Assembly: GCA_900768535.1 (NCBI GenBank) | Contig: CAAGDE010000171.1 | Location: 1-19,480, forward strand | Origin: Clostridia bacterium | Lineage (GTDB): Bacteria; Bacillota; Clostridia; Oscillospirales; CAG-272 | Reading direction: 5' to 3' | Length of the DNA stretch: 19,480 nt | In this document: positions 1 through 8,105 of the stretch, piece by piece | Position numbering within the stretch: position 1 is the first letter of the stretch | Layout of the letters: every line of letters starts with the position of its first letter | The notes under the pieces: generated by a model | Database searches by the model: none | The model's input: the letters and a program-made list of their open reading frames with translations, nothing else | Told to the model about the DNA's origin: nothing | Made by a program: the position numbers and the translations under genes

Positions 1-238
1 GATTGCTGCTCCTTGCCCCGTTTCTTCGGAGACGGGGTTCTTTTTGCAGCCAGCCGGCGGCGATGAGATCTTGGATGGCGCGCTTGACGGTGGCTTCGGA
101 CAGACCCGTGTCGCGGGAAACGGTCGGAATGGACGGGAAGCAGGTGCCGTCCTTGTTGCTCCGCTCGCGGAGGTAGAGGTAAACCGTCACCGCGCGGGAC
201 GGGAGGTTTTGTTGGTAAAATGTATCAAGAAATCCCAT
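1..238 (-). CDS. Winged-helix DNA-binding protein, partial (3' end beyond window)
   Basis: The reading frame starts at the ATG at 238 and stays open to the left edge, giving 79 visible codons. The N-terminus (MGFLDTFYQQNLPSRAVTVY...) is followed by a helix-turn-helix with the pattern FPSIPTVSRDTGLSEATVKR, then a wing-like stretch (DLIAAGWLQKEPR). This is the fold of replication-initiator-like or GntR-like helix-turn-helix proteins that are common in Firmicutes conjugative elements. It starts one base after the TGA of the upstream coupling-protein fragment, with a GGAG/GGGGG purine-rich site inside that gene, so the two were probably co-transcribed. The target DNA is unknown. A DNA-binding role is well supported; any specific role in transfer or copy control is inference. 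Confidence 0.7.
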   Translation of the reverse strand, partial: MGFLDTFYQQNLPSRAVTVYLYLRERSNKDGTCFPSIPTVSRDTGLSEATVKRAIQDLIAAGWLQKEPRLRRNGARSSN

Positions 239-239
239 G

Positions 240-797
240 TCACACCCCCTGCTCCGGTGGACGGTGTTGGTGTGGTTGCGGGCGCGGGTGCAGACGGATG
301 CTCCTGCCGCGCTTCGGCGGGTTTGGAGAAAGCACCAAGTCCTCCGTTCCAACGGGGATTGCGCCCTCCGGGATTTCGGAATCCGGATTCTGCACTTTCG
401 GCTTCGGATAACGGGCTTGGATTGCCTGAAGCAGCTCGTCTTTTGCGGCGTAGGCGACCGCGCGGTTGCCGTGTTCCTCTGCCTGATACGGTTTCCCGAA
501 CGCAATGCCCCACTCAAAGAACAGCTTTAGTCTCGTTTTCATCGGGTGCTGTCCGGTTTTCATCACGATGAAAGTGCCTTTCGGCAGGGCTTTGAGTTCA
601 TCCGCGCTCATGAGCGGGCGGGATTCCATTTGTAAGGATTGGGTTGGGTCATTTTTCGATCTGCTGACCGTCCCCACCTGCACGGTCCGGTTGCCCATTG
701 CGCGTGACAACGTATCCGCTGAGGAGCTGTTCGGCGCGAAGCCGCCAAACATAATCAACTGGGTGTTGTCAACAATGATGTCCGCACCCTCAAATGA
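240..797 (-). pseudogene. VirD4/TraG-type conjugative coupling protein, C-terminal fragment
   Basis: About 185 codons match the C-terminal part of the CD1115-type VirD4/TraG coupling ATPases of Clostridia conjugative elements. The stretch GADIIVDNTQL, then FGGFAPNSSSADTLS, then SLQMESRPLMSADELKALPKG and FIVMKTG is characteristic of the TraM-recognition end of that family. Coupling proteins are membrane ATPases that hand the relaxosome to the type IV secretion channel. The Walker A and B parts and the membrane segments are missing. The open frame continues to an ATG at 842, but its first 14 or so codons lie on sequence that encodes the insertion-sequence HTH on the other strand, so they are not TraG. 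The break is near 795-805. After the conserved part comes a Pro/Arg-rich tail ending in TGA at 240. The gene is dead. Confidence 0.75.
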
Positions 798-804
798 TGT
801 ACAA

Positions 805-1941
805 TGAATATCAGCACAGATCGGATACAGCAGGGCAAGCATTTATGCGTGGCACAGACGGTATCTGAAGGAAGGAATGCTGGGATTGATGAATACGAAA
901 GATCGAAAACGCGGCAAGCTGCAACCGCCGGCTGATTCAGCGAATGCCGCAATATCATCTTCTGATGAAGTGAAGCAGCTGAATGATCAACTGTACGAAA
1001 TGCAGATGGAAATCGACCTTCTGAAAGCAACCATTGATGTGCTAAAAAAAAGATCCCGGCGTCAATCTGGAAAGGCTGAAAAACAGCGAAAAGACAGTGG
1101 TGATTGATGCCGTCAGAGCCAAATATGCACTGTCAGATTTGTTGCAGCGAATGTCGCTTCCGCGGAGCAGTTACTATCTTTGTCGGGCAACGCAACGAAA
1201 AAGAGATAAATATCAGTACACCAAAGAGCAAATCCGGGATATATTCACCGAGAACCGAGAAATATACGGCTATCGAAGGATCAAATCGGCAATGGAGAGG
1301 CTCGGCACTCGCGTTTCGGAGAAAGTCATCCGGCGACTGATGAAAGAAATGCGTCTCGCCGTAAAACAGCCGCGACGGGCAAGGTATTCTTCCTATAAAA
1401 GGGAAATAACGCCTGCAGCAGATAATCTGATCGACCGCGACTTCAAAGCTTCCCGTCCCAACGAAAAGTGGCTGACGGATATTACGGAATTCGGGCTTTC
1501 CGACGGGAAGGTATATCTATCCCCTATGATTGATTGCTTTGACGGCATGCCGGTCACCTGGACGATTGGTACCTCTCCGGATGCCGATCTGGTCAATACA
1601 ATGTTGGATCAGGCAATTGCCGTGCTGCCGCCGGACGCGAAGCCGATTGTTCATTCCGACCGTGGCTGTCATTACCGCTGGCCAAGGTGGATCCGGAGGA
1701 TGCAGGGCTCAGACGTTCCATGTCAAAGAAAGGATGTTCTCCGGACAACTCTGCCTGCGAGGGCTTTTTCGGGCATTTAAAAAACGAGATGTTCTACAAC
1801 CGTTCCTGGCAGGGGATCGGAACAAAGCAGTTTATACCGATTTTGTACGACTATTTGATCTGGTATCGTGAGAAGCGCATCAAGCTGTCTCTTCACGGCT
1901 TGAGCCCGATAGAATACAGACGCAAATTAGGACTGATCTGA
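805..1941 (+). mobile_element. IS3-family insertion sequence remnant, 5' truncated
   Basis: This unit holds an OrfA-type helix-turn-helix part and an OrfB-type DDE integrase, the hallmark of the IS3 family (IS150-like group). The left end is lost: readable transposase begins directly at the break with the coupling-protein fragment, so roughly 20-30 N-terminal codons and the left terminal repeat are missing. The right end after the stop at 1941 could not be fixed, because no convincing terminal inverted repeat or target duplication was visible. With one end gone and two frameshifts, the element should be unable to move by itself. Confidence 0.8.
808..1941 (+). pseudogene. IS3-family transposase (OrfA plus OrfB) with two frameshifts
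   Basis: The first segment (808-1107) reads ISAQIGYSRASIYAWHRRYL, a transposase helix-turn-helix, followed by a heptad-rich coiled coil (VKQLNDQLYEMQMEIDLLKA). A run of eight A at 1044-1051 separates it from the next frame, which resumes at 1052 as DPGVNLERLKNSEKTVVIDA and continues to about 1715. That part includes YGYRRI, WLTDITEF (first Asp) and HSDRGCHYRW (second Asp). A second shift near 1705 moves the frame to 1687-1941, with SMSKKGCSPDNSACEGFFG (catalytic Glu) and a normal C-terminus. The DDE triad is intact in the DNA but split over two frames. OrfB lies in the +1 frame relative to OrfA, whereas IS3 programmed shifting is usually -1. An added A in the A tract of an originally fused frame is the simpler reading. 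Confidence 0.8.
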
Positions 1942-2218
1942 CAGTTCCCTGTCCAGGATTTTGTCCGCAGGGCCTTATCCGCGGGTCTTATTGTTATCCC
2001 CTTTTTCGCTTGAAAATACGTGTTTTTGTCTTTATTACAAAACAAACAGAGACGTTTGCCTTCTCGCTTTCGTCTCTGTTTGCTTTTGGGCATTTTTTTA
2101 ACTGCCCCTTGTTGATCATACTCTGTTTTCCCATACCTTGGCTTTCTCATACAAAACTGCCCAGGCTCTGCCGCGATGAAGCCGTTTGAAATCGTTTTTC
2201 GAGGACCTTCTCCTCCCG
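1942..2218. other. Intergenic stretch without a supported gene
   Basis: Between the transposase stop and the sialidase terminator lie about 280 bases with no believable gene. A minus-strand open frame crosses it (1893-2393), but it has no domain, overlaps the 3' end of the sialidase gene in another frame, and its densest part simply encodes the hairpin at 2043-2082. The remains of the IS right end are presumably within the first few tens of bases. The only clear structure is that hairpin. Confidence 0.5.
2043..2082. terminator. Strong 12-bp hairpin, likely terminator
   Basis: CAAACAGAGACG at 2043-2054 pairs perfectly with CGTCTCTGTTTG at 2071-2082, leaving a 16-base loop. On the plus strand it is followed by CTTTTGGGCATTTTTTT, and on the minus strand by TTGTTTTG, so it could stop transcripts from either side. 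It would serve the transposase remnant on the plus strand, or act as a back-up for the sialidase gene on the minus strand. The interrupted T tract makes strength uncertain. Confidence 0.55.
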
Positions 2219-2270
2219 AAAAAACAGGCATAATTTTTCCTGCCGGATACAGGGGACCGATCCTGTTTCC
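2219..2270 (-). terminator. Candidate terminator of the cytoplasmic sialidase gene
   Basis: Reading the minus strand just past the TAA at 2273, a first hairpin pairs GGA-ACAGG with CCTGT-TCC (2245-2270). A short second stem, CAGG/CCTG (2225-2242), is followed directly by six T (2219-2224). Position right after the stop codon and the T run fit an intrinsic terminator. The short second stem keeps confidence moderate. Confidence 0.45.
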
Positions 2271-2272
2271 CG

Positions 2273-3364
2273 TTAAAGCTCCGAGAAATCGACCTTGACG
2301 ATTTTCGTGCAGTTGAGAAACTGCTGTGTCCCGTTGGAATGATAATAAGCAACCAGAAATCCCGTCGCCGTTTCCGTTATGGCAGGATAGCAATAGCTGT
2401 TTTCCGGATCATCCTCCAACAGATAGAGCTCATCGAAGCCGCGGTGCCAAAAATCCTTTCCGTCCATGTCACTGACCGCAAGCATCAAGGGGGTCCGATC
2501 CATGCCGAACGGAAGCGGATTGCCGGAGCTCTGCGGGATGGGATTATAGACCGCAAGTGTGTATTTCCCGATCCTTCTGACCTGCATGGGTGAACAGGGC
2601 GACGTGAAAAGCAGATTCGGGCATGGGGAGGACCAGGTCAGACCGTTGTCATCGGAGAAGGATTCATACTGGTGTCCGAGATTGGTACGGAACCATGCCC
2701 AGAGTCTGCCGTCCTCAAACTGGTAGACGCCAGGTTCCTGTAAACCGACCGTGATACTGTCAAACGGGGAATGAACGCTTCTGCCGGTTTTCCGGAAAGA
2801 ATGTCCGTCATCCTCGGACCGGAGAAAGCACACCTGGGAGACAGCCTGCTCACCTGCGTTTTTTGGAGCACGGATCGAGTGCTGTGCAACCGGGATCAGA
2901 ATACTGCCGTTTTGCAAGCGAACGACACGGTCATTATTGACCACATAATAGTCCAGATCATTCAGACATTCCACAGGCTCACTCCATGTTTTGCCTTCAT
3001 CGGAAGAGCGGGAGAGCATATAAGCGTCAATTACAGCCGCTCCGTACTGCATCTTTTTGAGGTAGAACAACCCGATGTCCCCGTTCTGCATCCGCAAAAG
3101 GGAAACGCTCATCAGATTTTTGGAATCTGCCGGCTTCTTCAAGATCAAATGCGGGTTGGACCATGTCTCGCCTTCATCCGGGGAAACACAACCGTACAGT
3201 TCCGCTGTGCAATGGTCATTCCAGTCTTCTCCGATGTAAGCGGTATAGACAAACAGAATCTCTCCGTTCTTCAGACGCAGAAATGCCCCCTCACCGTTTC
3301 TTGGATTGCCTTCTCCGGTAGAAAGGAACAGGACCTCGCGTCCGATTTTTTTCCTGACTTTCAT
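2273..3364 (-). CDS. Sialidase-like BNR/Asp-box protein, cytoplasmic
   Basis: This 363-residue protein has no signal peptide and four Asp-box repeats (S-x-D-x-G-x-T/S-W/F) near residues 61, 120, 183 and 237, the mark of a six-bladed sialidase propeller. The segment LQEPGVYQFEDGRL (about 208-221) followed by WAWFRTN matches the sialidase pattern of a catalytic Glu and an Arg that binds the carboxylate. Further Arg residues near 263-264 and 290, and the YCYPAI segment near 324, are candidate active-site residues. The start ATG at 3364 has AGAGGAA a few bases upstream. Lacking an export signal, it would act inside the cell on imported sialosides, or be another Asp-box hydrolase. It is the last gene of the minus-strand series, separated from the large lipoprotein gene by the inverted YgjV pseudogene, so it may have its own weak promoter. 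Substrate is inferred from family and context. Confidence 0.8.
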   Translation of the reverse strand: MKVRKKIGREVLFLSTGEGNPRNGEGAFLRLKNGEILFVYTAYIGEDWNDHCTAELYGCVSPDEGETWSNPHLILKKPADSKNLMSVSLLRMQNGDIGLFYLKKMQYGAAVIDAYMLSRSSDEGKTWSEPVECLNDLDYYVVNNDRVVRLQNGSILIPVAQHSIRAPKNAGEQAVSQVCFLRSEDDGHSFRKTGRSVHSPFDSITVGLQEPGVYQFEDGRLWAWFRTNLGHQYESFSDDNGLTWSSPCPNLLFTSPCSPMQVRRIGKYTLAVYNPIPQSSGNPLPFGMDRTPLMLAVSDMDGKDFWHRGFDELYLLEDDPENSYCYPAITETATGFLVAYYHSNGTQQFLNCTKIVKVDFSEL

Positions 3365-3443
3365 GCTTTCGTTCCTCTATTCTCTGAAAAATCCGTATTC
3401 AATAAAAAGGGAATCAGTTGACCGAATTGTTCCTCTTTATTTG

Positions 3444-3472
3444 TTGACAAAAAAGGGTGTGCATGGTATAAT
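3444..3472 (+). promoter_or_regulatory. Consensus sigma-70/sigma-A promoter for the YgjV pseudogene
   Basis: TTGACA at 3444-3449 and TATAAT at 3467-3472 are both perfect consensus hexamers with exactly 17 bases between them, and a TG precedes the -10 with one base between (extended -10). The nearest downstream start is the ATG at 3507. The gene it drives is broken, so a strong promoter now appears to make an untranslatable RNA running toward the 3' end of the opposing lipoprotein gene. Confidence 0.8.
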
Positions 3473-3506
3473 CGCTTCACCCTCCGGAAAGAAAGTGATA
3501 TTCAAA

Positions 3507-4075
3507 ATGAAAGAGATTGTAGCGTAAATTCTTGGTATCGCCGTCACGGTCCTTTGTCTGATCTCCTGTCAGATGAAAAGGCGGTGGCAAATGCTCGCCC
3601 TTTCTCTCTGTGCCAATCTGTTTTCCGGGCTCGGATGTCTGCTGTTGGGGCAGATCAGCGCGACAGGCGTTACCACGGTCGCCATTCTTCAGATCCTTCT
3701 CAGCATCCGTCACTCCCGAAAAGGAACAGCAGCGTCATGGGTCGAAAACTGCACATTTTTTGTCTCTATACAGTTGGCGGCTTGCTTCCGTATATCGTCA
3801 GCGGAACGCTCGGTTCGTTCGGTTGGCCGGATCTCCTTCCGATTATCGCGGCGCTCCTTCTGATGTATTCCGTGATCCAGAAGGAAGAACAGAAAATGCG
3901 CATCTTCAGTCTTTCCAACGCAACCGTATTTCTGATATACCACGCAATTCTAAAGAATACACAATTCTTTGCACAACTCATCAGCATCATCTCGATTATC
4001 AGTGCCCTGATCCGTTACCGGAAGAACCCCTCTCCCCAACGAAGGAAGAAAGACCATCCAGGACATCCGGAATGA
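3507..4075 (+). pseudogene. YgjV-family small membrane protein, nonsense codon plus frameshift
   Basis: The frame opens at ATG 3507 (MKEIVA), hits TAA at 3525, then continues as ILGIAVTVLCLISCQMKRRW and a hydrophobic run ending LLSIRHSRKG. Near 3755 the coding sense moves to another frame, which continues CLYTVGGLLPYIVSG, WPDLLPIIAALLLMY, then FSLSNATVFLIYHAIL and stops at 4075. The arrangement of several short membrane helices, including a 'LP-I-aal-y' segment and a late 'n-i--IR' helix, resembles the YgjV inner-membrane family (about 180 residues); the function of that family is unknown. The TAA can come from CAA by one change. The shift falls at a run of six T (3758-3763), where seven T would restore the frame. 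A GGAAAG lies upstream of the ATG. The pseudogene sits in opposite orientation between two sialidase genes. Confidence 0.65.
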
Positions 4076-4091
4076 TAGTCCGGATGTCCTG
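4059..4091. terminator. 13-bp perfect hairpin between converging genes
   Basis: CAGGACATCCGGA (4059-4071) pairs fully with TCCGGATGTCCTG (4079-4091) around a 7-base loop. It lies between the end of the plus-strand YgjV pseudogene, whose last codons overlap its left arm, and the TAG stop (4102) of the minus-strand lipoprotein. On the minus strand the next bases are pyrimidine-rich (TCTTTCTTCCTT); on the plus strand there is no T run. It most likely ends or protects the lipoprotein transcript. Confidence 0.55.
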
Positions 4092-4101
4092 CAGGATCTG
4101 A

Positions 4102-7100
4102 CTATCCGACAAGACCAAAGCGGTCGATCGCCAGTGATGTCCGGTACGCATTATCCACAAACACAAAGCAGATATAGTCTCCTACATTCTTGTTGAACGT
4201 GATCTCAGCACGCTTTCCGTCAATTGTCAGAGCAGCAGTCCCCGACTCCCCGTCAAATACGACCGAGAAGCAATGGGTCTTTCCCTCCGTAACCTGCAAT
4301 GATGTTTTGGATAAGATATTCTGTTCATTATAGCAGTAAACATCGCCTGTGGAACTGATCCAGATCCGGACAGGTGCCGCTACACCGGGATTTCTGTTGT
4401 ACGCACTCTGCAACTCAAGCGACATCCCTCCTCCCAGCCGCTCGATAGAAAGGTCAAAGAACAGCTCTCCTTTTTTCGTAAAGGGAACAGAACGGGAAAC
4501 CTTGGTGTAAGAACCGAGCTGCATCGCGTACCTCCCTTCTGTTGCACCGGTTTCGGTTACGGCAGGCAATTCACCCGGAACGACACTGGTTCCGGGATCC
4601 ACCGGCGTTCCGGAGACCGATACCCATCCTTCCGATTCGATATCTCCCTGCTCGAAAGAATCGAATGCACCTTTGGATCGATACAAATAATTGCTGAAAT
4701 TCTCGATCAGAATACGATAATTCGTAATGAGAATAAAAGCACAGTCCACGCCGCCCTTTTCAAATACCGCAATATCCGGATTGGTGACGATATACTTTTC
4801 CATCGCAGGTCGGTATTCAATCCGGTTGCTGAATTCGGTCTGGAAACTGATATCCATGATTCCGATGAAGGTTTCCGCGTCATCAACGGAATACGCAACA
4901 TTCAAAGGGAAGCGGTCATAAGAACGGAATGCGGCAGAGTTGTTCCCGCCCCAGAGCAAAAGCGGGATCCCGTCCAGTCCGGCAAGAATCGGCTGCGTAT
5001 TGGTCGCATAGACACCGGAGAGCCGGATATCCGTCCATGTTACACCGTGATCGTAAGAATACGCAACGATAAAATGCGGAAGGTTGAGCGTCTGATTGAT
5101 GTCGTCATACCCCTGATAGCGCGCATAAAGAATAAGCGTGCCGTCCGCCTTTTCCCAGACGGTCTCTTCGGAGACTCCGGACTCATGCGAGGCCCAATAG
5201 GTATTTTCCGGCAAGGAGCCGTATTCGATGCGCGAATCGCTCAGCGTCCATGTCGCACCGTTGTCCCGGCTGTAGAGAGAGGTGGCATAGCAAGACCAGT
5301 CCGTACCATCGGAAACACCGGAGGAAAGCATGACAGTAAAAACATAGTCGATGTTCGGTCCGTCTCCGTCGTGACAGGAAAGCCTGATCCCGTCAGAGTA
5401 GGTGAAAACCGCGATCCCCGGGAATTTTTGCTGAACCGTCCAATTCTCCCCCGAATCGATGCTTTTCAGGATATACATATCGCCTGAACCGTTGTTTTTA
5501 TAGGCAAGGAAATAAACGACGGAATTCTCATAATCCACAAGGAAGCCGCCTCCCTGCTCTTTTCCGTCGGAACTGCCGATCGTAGTAATTTTCTTTGTTT
5601 TTGTCCAGGTATGACCGCCGTCTGTCGAACGCTCCATCCCAAGATATCCGTTTCCGTCATACGGTCCCATGGAGACCAAAGACCCGTCCGGCATGATAGC
5701 AACGGAGTTTCTCCAAGCGACTCCCTCGCCGGCAGGGCGCTCCGAGACCGTTTTTGTTCCGTATTCGATCTCCAGTGCCGCCACGCCATCGGATACCGAC
5801 TCTGCCAGGCTGTTCCCGTAAAGAACATCCACCGTGACCGAGGAATTGGCAGGGATCTCCATCACACGAACATAAAAGATCCCGTTCGCGTAATAATGCG
5901 GAAGCTCCATGCAGTTACAGCGGAAACGGATATCGCTCAGGTCCGCTTTGAGATCGGTAGCCGGAATGCCGAGATCCGCCAGCGTGTATGTCCGGATCTG
6001 ATTGTAAAGCGGTTGTGACGTTCCGTTTTTCACCGTCAACGAAACGGATTTCGCAAAATTTCCGCCGCCGTCCAGCAGCGGTTCAGTGCTGTAATATGCG
6101 CTCATCGCCTTCTGAAGAGAATTATAGATCGCCAGCGAGGATGCGGGCACCGTAGGAAAGGTGAAATGAATTTTCAGGTATCTCGCCCGGACCGAGAAAT
6201 TATAAAAATACAGTTTTCCATCGGTGCGAAGCGTGCAGAATTCCGGAATGGCAGTGTACGTCCTGTTATCATTACTTGCGTAGAGTGCCACAAAGTTACC
6301 CGTCACACGGTTTTGGGCGTGAAGACTGTTCAGCACCGCACGGTTGATATCCGTAACGCTTCCCATATCGTATACGATACTGTTATTGACTCCGTCAACG
6401 ATATAGGAGGTATCGGCGGAAACGGCGACTCCCGAAAACGGATCGACATCATTCTTGAGCCAAAGTACATTCGTGCTCGGATCGGCGGCTTTGACAAACA
6501 GAGAGAAGCGCTTTTCCGAGACGATTTTGTCACCGTCCGCAAGATAAGCGGTCAGGTCCGCAAACTCGCCCGCCCCATCCTGCGGGATCACCTTCCCGTC
6601 CGCGGTAATCACAGAAGGATCGGACGATCTCCAGATCACCTTGGTGTTCAGCCCGTATTTACTACTGGTCAGCACGGTCGGAAGCGCAAGGTCGGAGGAA
6701 GCAAGATAAACGTCATCCCCCTCCACACGCCGGTAATTCTTCCCGAGGAGTGTGTCCACGGTAATGGTATGGATCAGGGAATACTCCGTCAGAAATGCAA
6801 ACCCGAGATTGTCGATCCTGGCAACAAAGTTATCCCCTTCGCTGCCGGGAGCCGTCGCGTTCCTCTGCCACACGAAGCTTGCCGTATGGTTTCCAAACCC
6901 CGCCGAACGGGAGACATTCACATTCTCAAACGTAGCAAGGTATGCGCCATCCAGAAAAACATCGATATTCCCGGAGGACCAGATAAAACCAACATGAAGC
7001 TGTTCACCGATTTTCTTCCCGGTATAAATGATTGACGAAGAGTCCGTCCCCTCAGCGGAATTTCTGCCGTTCACATAGATCCCGATCCCCGCTTCCGTAT

Positions 7101-8013
7101 TGAGGAAACCGACCATAACCGTCGTGCCGCCTTCCCGCTCGGAGAGCACAAAAGAGAGCCCGTAGGAAGCGTTCTGATCAAAAGAGAGCCATTCGTAAAC
7201 CGGCATCGCTTCAATCGTGATATCGAATTCCGTAAGCAGGTTTTTGGTGCCGGCTTCGATTGCATCAATGGCAGTTGTGCTCACCTGATTGCGCAGATGG
7301 GCATAATTCTTGCCGTCCGGTGTGTACCGATCATAGATCACCAGGCTTCCCTCCACGGATCCTGCGCCCGCATCCGCATTTTTTACCACTGCGGTTGACT
7401 GATAGCAGGAGAGCTTTGGGGCTTGGAAAAGCGATGTGCCGGACCCGAAATCGGTAAATGCAAACGTATCATAGTCGCAAAGAATCGCAAAGCCGTCAAA
7501 GCCGGCGCTTTTCCCGCTCCCGGAAACAGTCACGGTCAACGGGATCGGTTGTCCGAGATCGATCAGTTTCACATTCATTTCCGTAAAGGAAAATGCCGCA
7601 GAAGAGCATCCGCCGGCATCAGCGGTCAATTCCCTGACAGCCTCTCCGATCCTGACGGAAATACTGTCCGCGCGATCACAAGAGACAATGACCGTAACCC
7701 CTTCTGATGTCCACGTTGCCCCGACTGACGCGTTCGGTGCATCCCCGTCGGAACGCAGGGCGACGGATAACGGCGTACAGGCTTTCCTGCCGACATAAGC
7801 AGCTCGAAGCATTGGCTTCCCCTCCGTATTGATATAATAAAGTCGATCGGCAACCGGACCGTCAGGAACGTCAGGCAATTGGGTCGACTCCGCGGATTCC
7901 GTTTCCGATGGCGTTTGAGGCTTGCCTCCGCAGGCAATGCAGGAGAGTGCCATCAGCCCTGCAAGAAAAACGGAGACGAGCGGTTTGATTTGCTTTTGAA
8001 AACGAAAATACAT
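4102..8013 (-). CDS. Multidomain exo-sialidase lipoprotein
   Basis: ATG 8013 is chosen over an in-frame ATG at 8076 because AAGGAG lies 7 bases upstream and it opens directly into a signal peptide (residues 1-28, LMALSCIACGG). A Cys near 25 or 28 is the likely lipidation site, though the lipobox is imperfect. The 1303-residue protein then shows a Ser/Thr/Pro/Glu linker, a beta-rich part (50-250), and a LamG-like jelly roll (about 255-405, with VGFIWSSGNIDVFLDG). An Ig-like segment follows (about 430-508), then an F5/8-type carbohydrate-binding region (515-620) and a DUF2341-like segment (645-755). The sialidase propeller (about 760-1110) has Asp boxes near 796, 851, 915 and 987 and a degenerate one near 1042. 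A second jelly roll ends the protein (1115-1303). WRNSVAIMPDGSL (Arg 768) stands for the usual FRIP arginine, and EETVWEKADGTLILYAR (950-966) fits the catalytic Glu/Arg region. It probably releases terminal sialic acid from glycans at the cell surface. Confidence 0.8.
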   Translation of the reverse strand: MYFRFQKQIKPLVSVFLAGLMALSCIACGGKPQTPSETESAESTQLPDVPDGPVADRLYYINTEGKPMLRAAYVGRKACTPLSVALRSDGDAPNASVGATWTSEGVTVIVSCDRADSISVRIGEAVRELTADAGGCSSAAFSFTEMNVKLIDLGQPIPLTVTVSGSGKSAGFDGFAILCDYDTFAFTDFGSGTSLFQAPKLSCYQSTAVVKNADAGAGSVEGSLVIYDRYTPDGKNYAHLRNQVSTTAIDAIEAGTKNLLTEFDITIEAMPVYEWLSFDQNASYGLSFVLSEREGGTTVMVGFLNTEAGIGIYVNGRNSAEGTDSSSIIYTGKKIGEQLHVGFIWSSGNIDVFLDGAYLATFENVNVSRSAGFGNHTASFVWQRNATAPGSEGDNFVARIDNLGFAFLTEYSLIHTITVDTLLGKNYRRVEGDDVYLASSDLALPTVLTSSKYGLNTKVIWRSSDPSVITADGKVIPQDGAGEFADLTAYLADGDKIVSEKRFSLFVKAADPSTNVLWLKNDVDPFSGVAVSADTSYIVDGVNNSIVYDMGSVTDINRAVLNSLHAQNRVTGNFVALYASNDNRTYTAIPEFCTLRTDGKLYFYNFSVRARYLKIHFTFPTVPASSLAIYNSLQKAMSAYYSTEPLLDGGGNFAKSVSLTVKNGTSQPLYNQIRTYTLADLGIPATDLKADLSDIRFRCNCMELPHYYANGIFYVRVMEIPANSSVTVDVLYGNSLAESVSDGVAALEIEYGTKTVSERPAGEGVAWRNSVAIMPDGSLVSMGPYDGNGYLGMERSTDGGHTWTKTKKITTIGSSDGKEQGGGFLVDYENSVVYFLAYKNNGSGDMYILKSIDSGENWTVQQKFPGIAVFTYSDGIRLSCHDGDGPNIDYVFTVMLSSGVSDGTDWSCYATSLYSRDNGATWTLSDSRIEYGSLPENTYWASHESGVSEETVWEKADGTLILYARYQGYDDINQTLNLPHFIVAYSYDHGVTWTDIRLSGVYATNTQPILAGLDGIPLLLWGGNNSAAFRSYDRFPLNVAYSVDDAETFIGIMDISFQTEFSNRIEYRPAMEKYIVTNPDIAVFEKGGVDCAFILITNYRILIENFSNYLYRSKGAFDSFEQGDIESEGWVSVSGTPVDPGTSVVPGELPAVTETGATEGRYAMQLGSYTKVSRSVPFTKKGELFFDLSIERLGGGMSLELQSAYNRNPGVAAPVRIWISSTGDVYCYNEQNILSKTSLQVTEGKTHCFSVVFDGESGTAALTIDGKRAEITFNKNVGDYICFVFVDNAYRTSLAIDRFGLVG

Positions 8014-8039
8014 TCGATTCTCCTTATGAAATTGCATGA

Positions 8040-8074
8040 GGCGGACGCCTGCGTATTTCCCGTCGGCGTCCGCC
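8040..8074 (-). promoter_or_regulatory. Intercistronic GC-rich hairpin
   Basis: GGCGGACGCC (8040-8049) pairs perfectly with GGCGTCCGCC (8065-8074) across a 15-base loop, in the 92 bases between the exported-protein gene and the sialidase lipoprotein gene. No T run follows on the minus strand; the next landmark is the AAGGAG ribosome site of the lipoprotein. It is better read as an RNA-stabilising, processing or partial-attenuation element than as a full terminator. Confidence 0.5.
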
Positions 8075-8105
8075 ATTCTTTTAAGAACGGATCAAAAGAT
8101 CACGG

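Noticed and set aside
1039..1055. Programmed -1 frameshift signal in the A8 run of the transposase
   Set aside because: The downstream frame is +1 relative to the upstream one, so a standard -1 slip would not join them; an added A is simpler, though transcript slippage remains possible.
1893..2393. 166-codon minus-strand open frame across the intergenic stretch
   Set aside because: It overlaps the sialidase gene end in another phase, encodes a hairpin and shows no recognisable domain or ribosome site.
5047..7035. Long plus-strand open frames (for example 6166-7035) opposite the sialidase lipoprotein
   Set aside because: The minus-strand frame has clear domains; the plus-strand products are Arg/His/Ile-rich without domains, typical antisense shadows.
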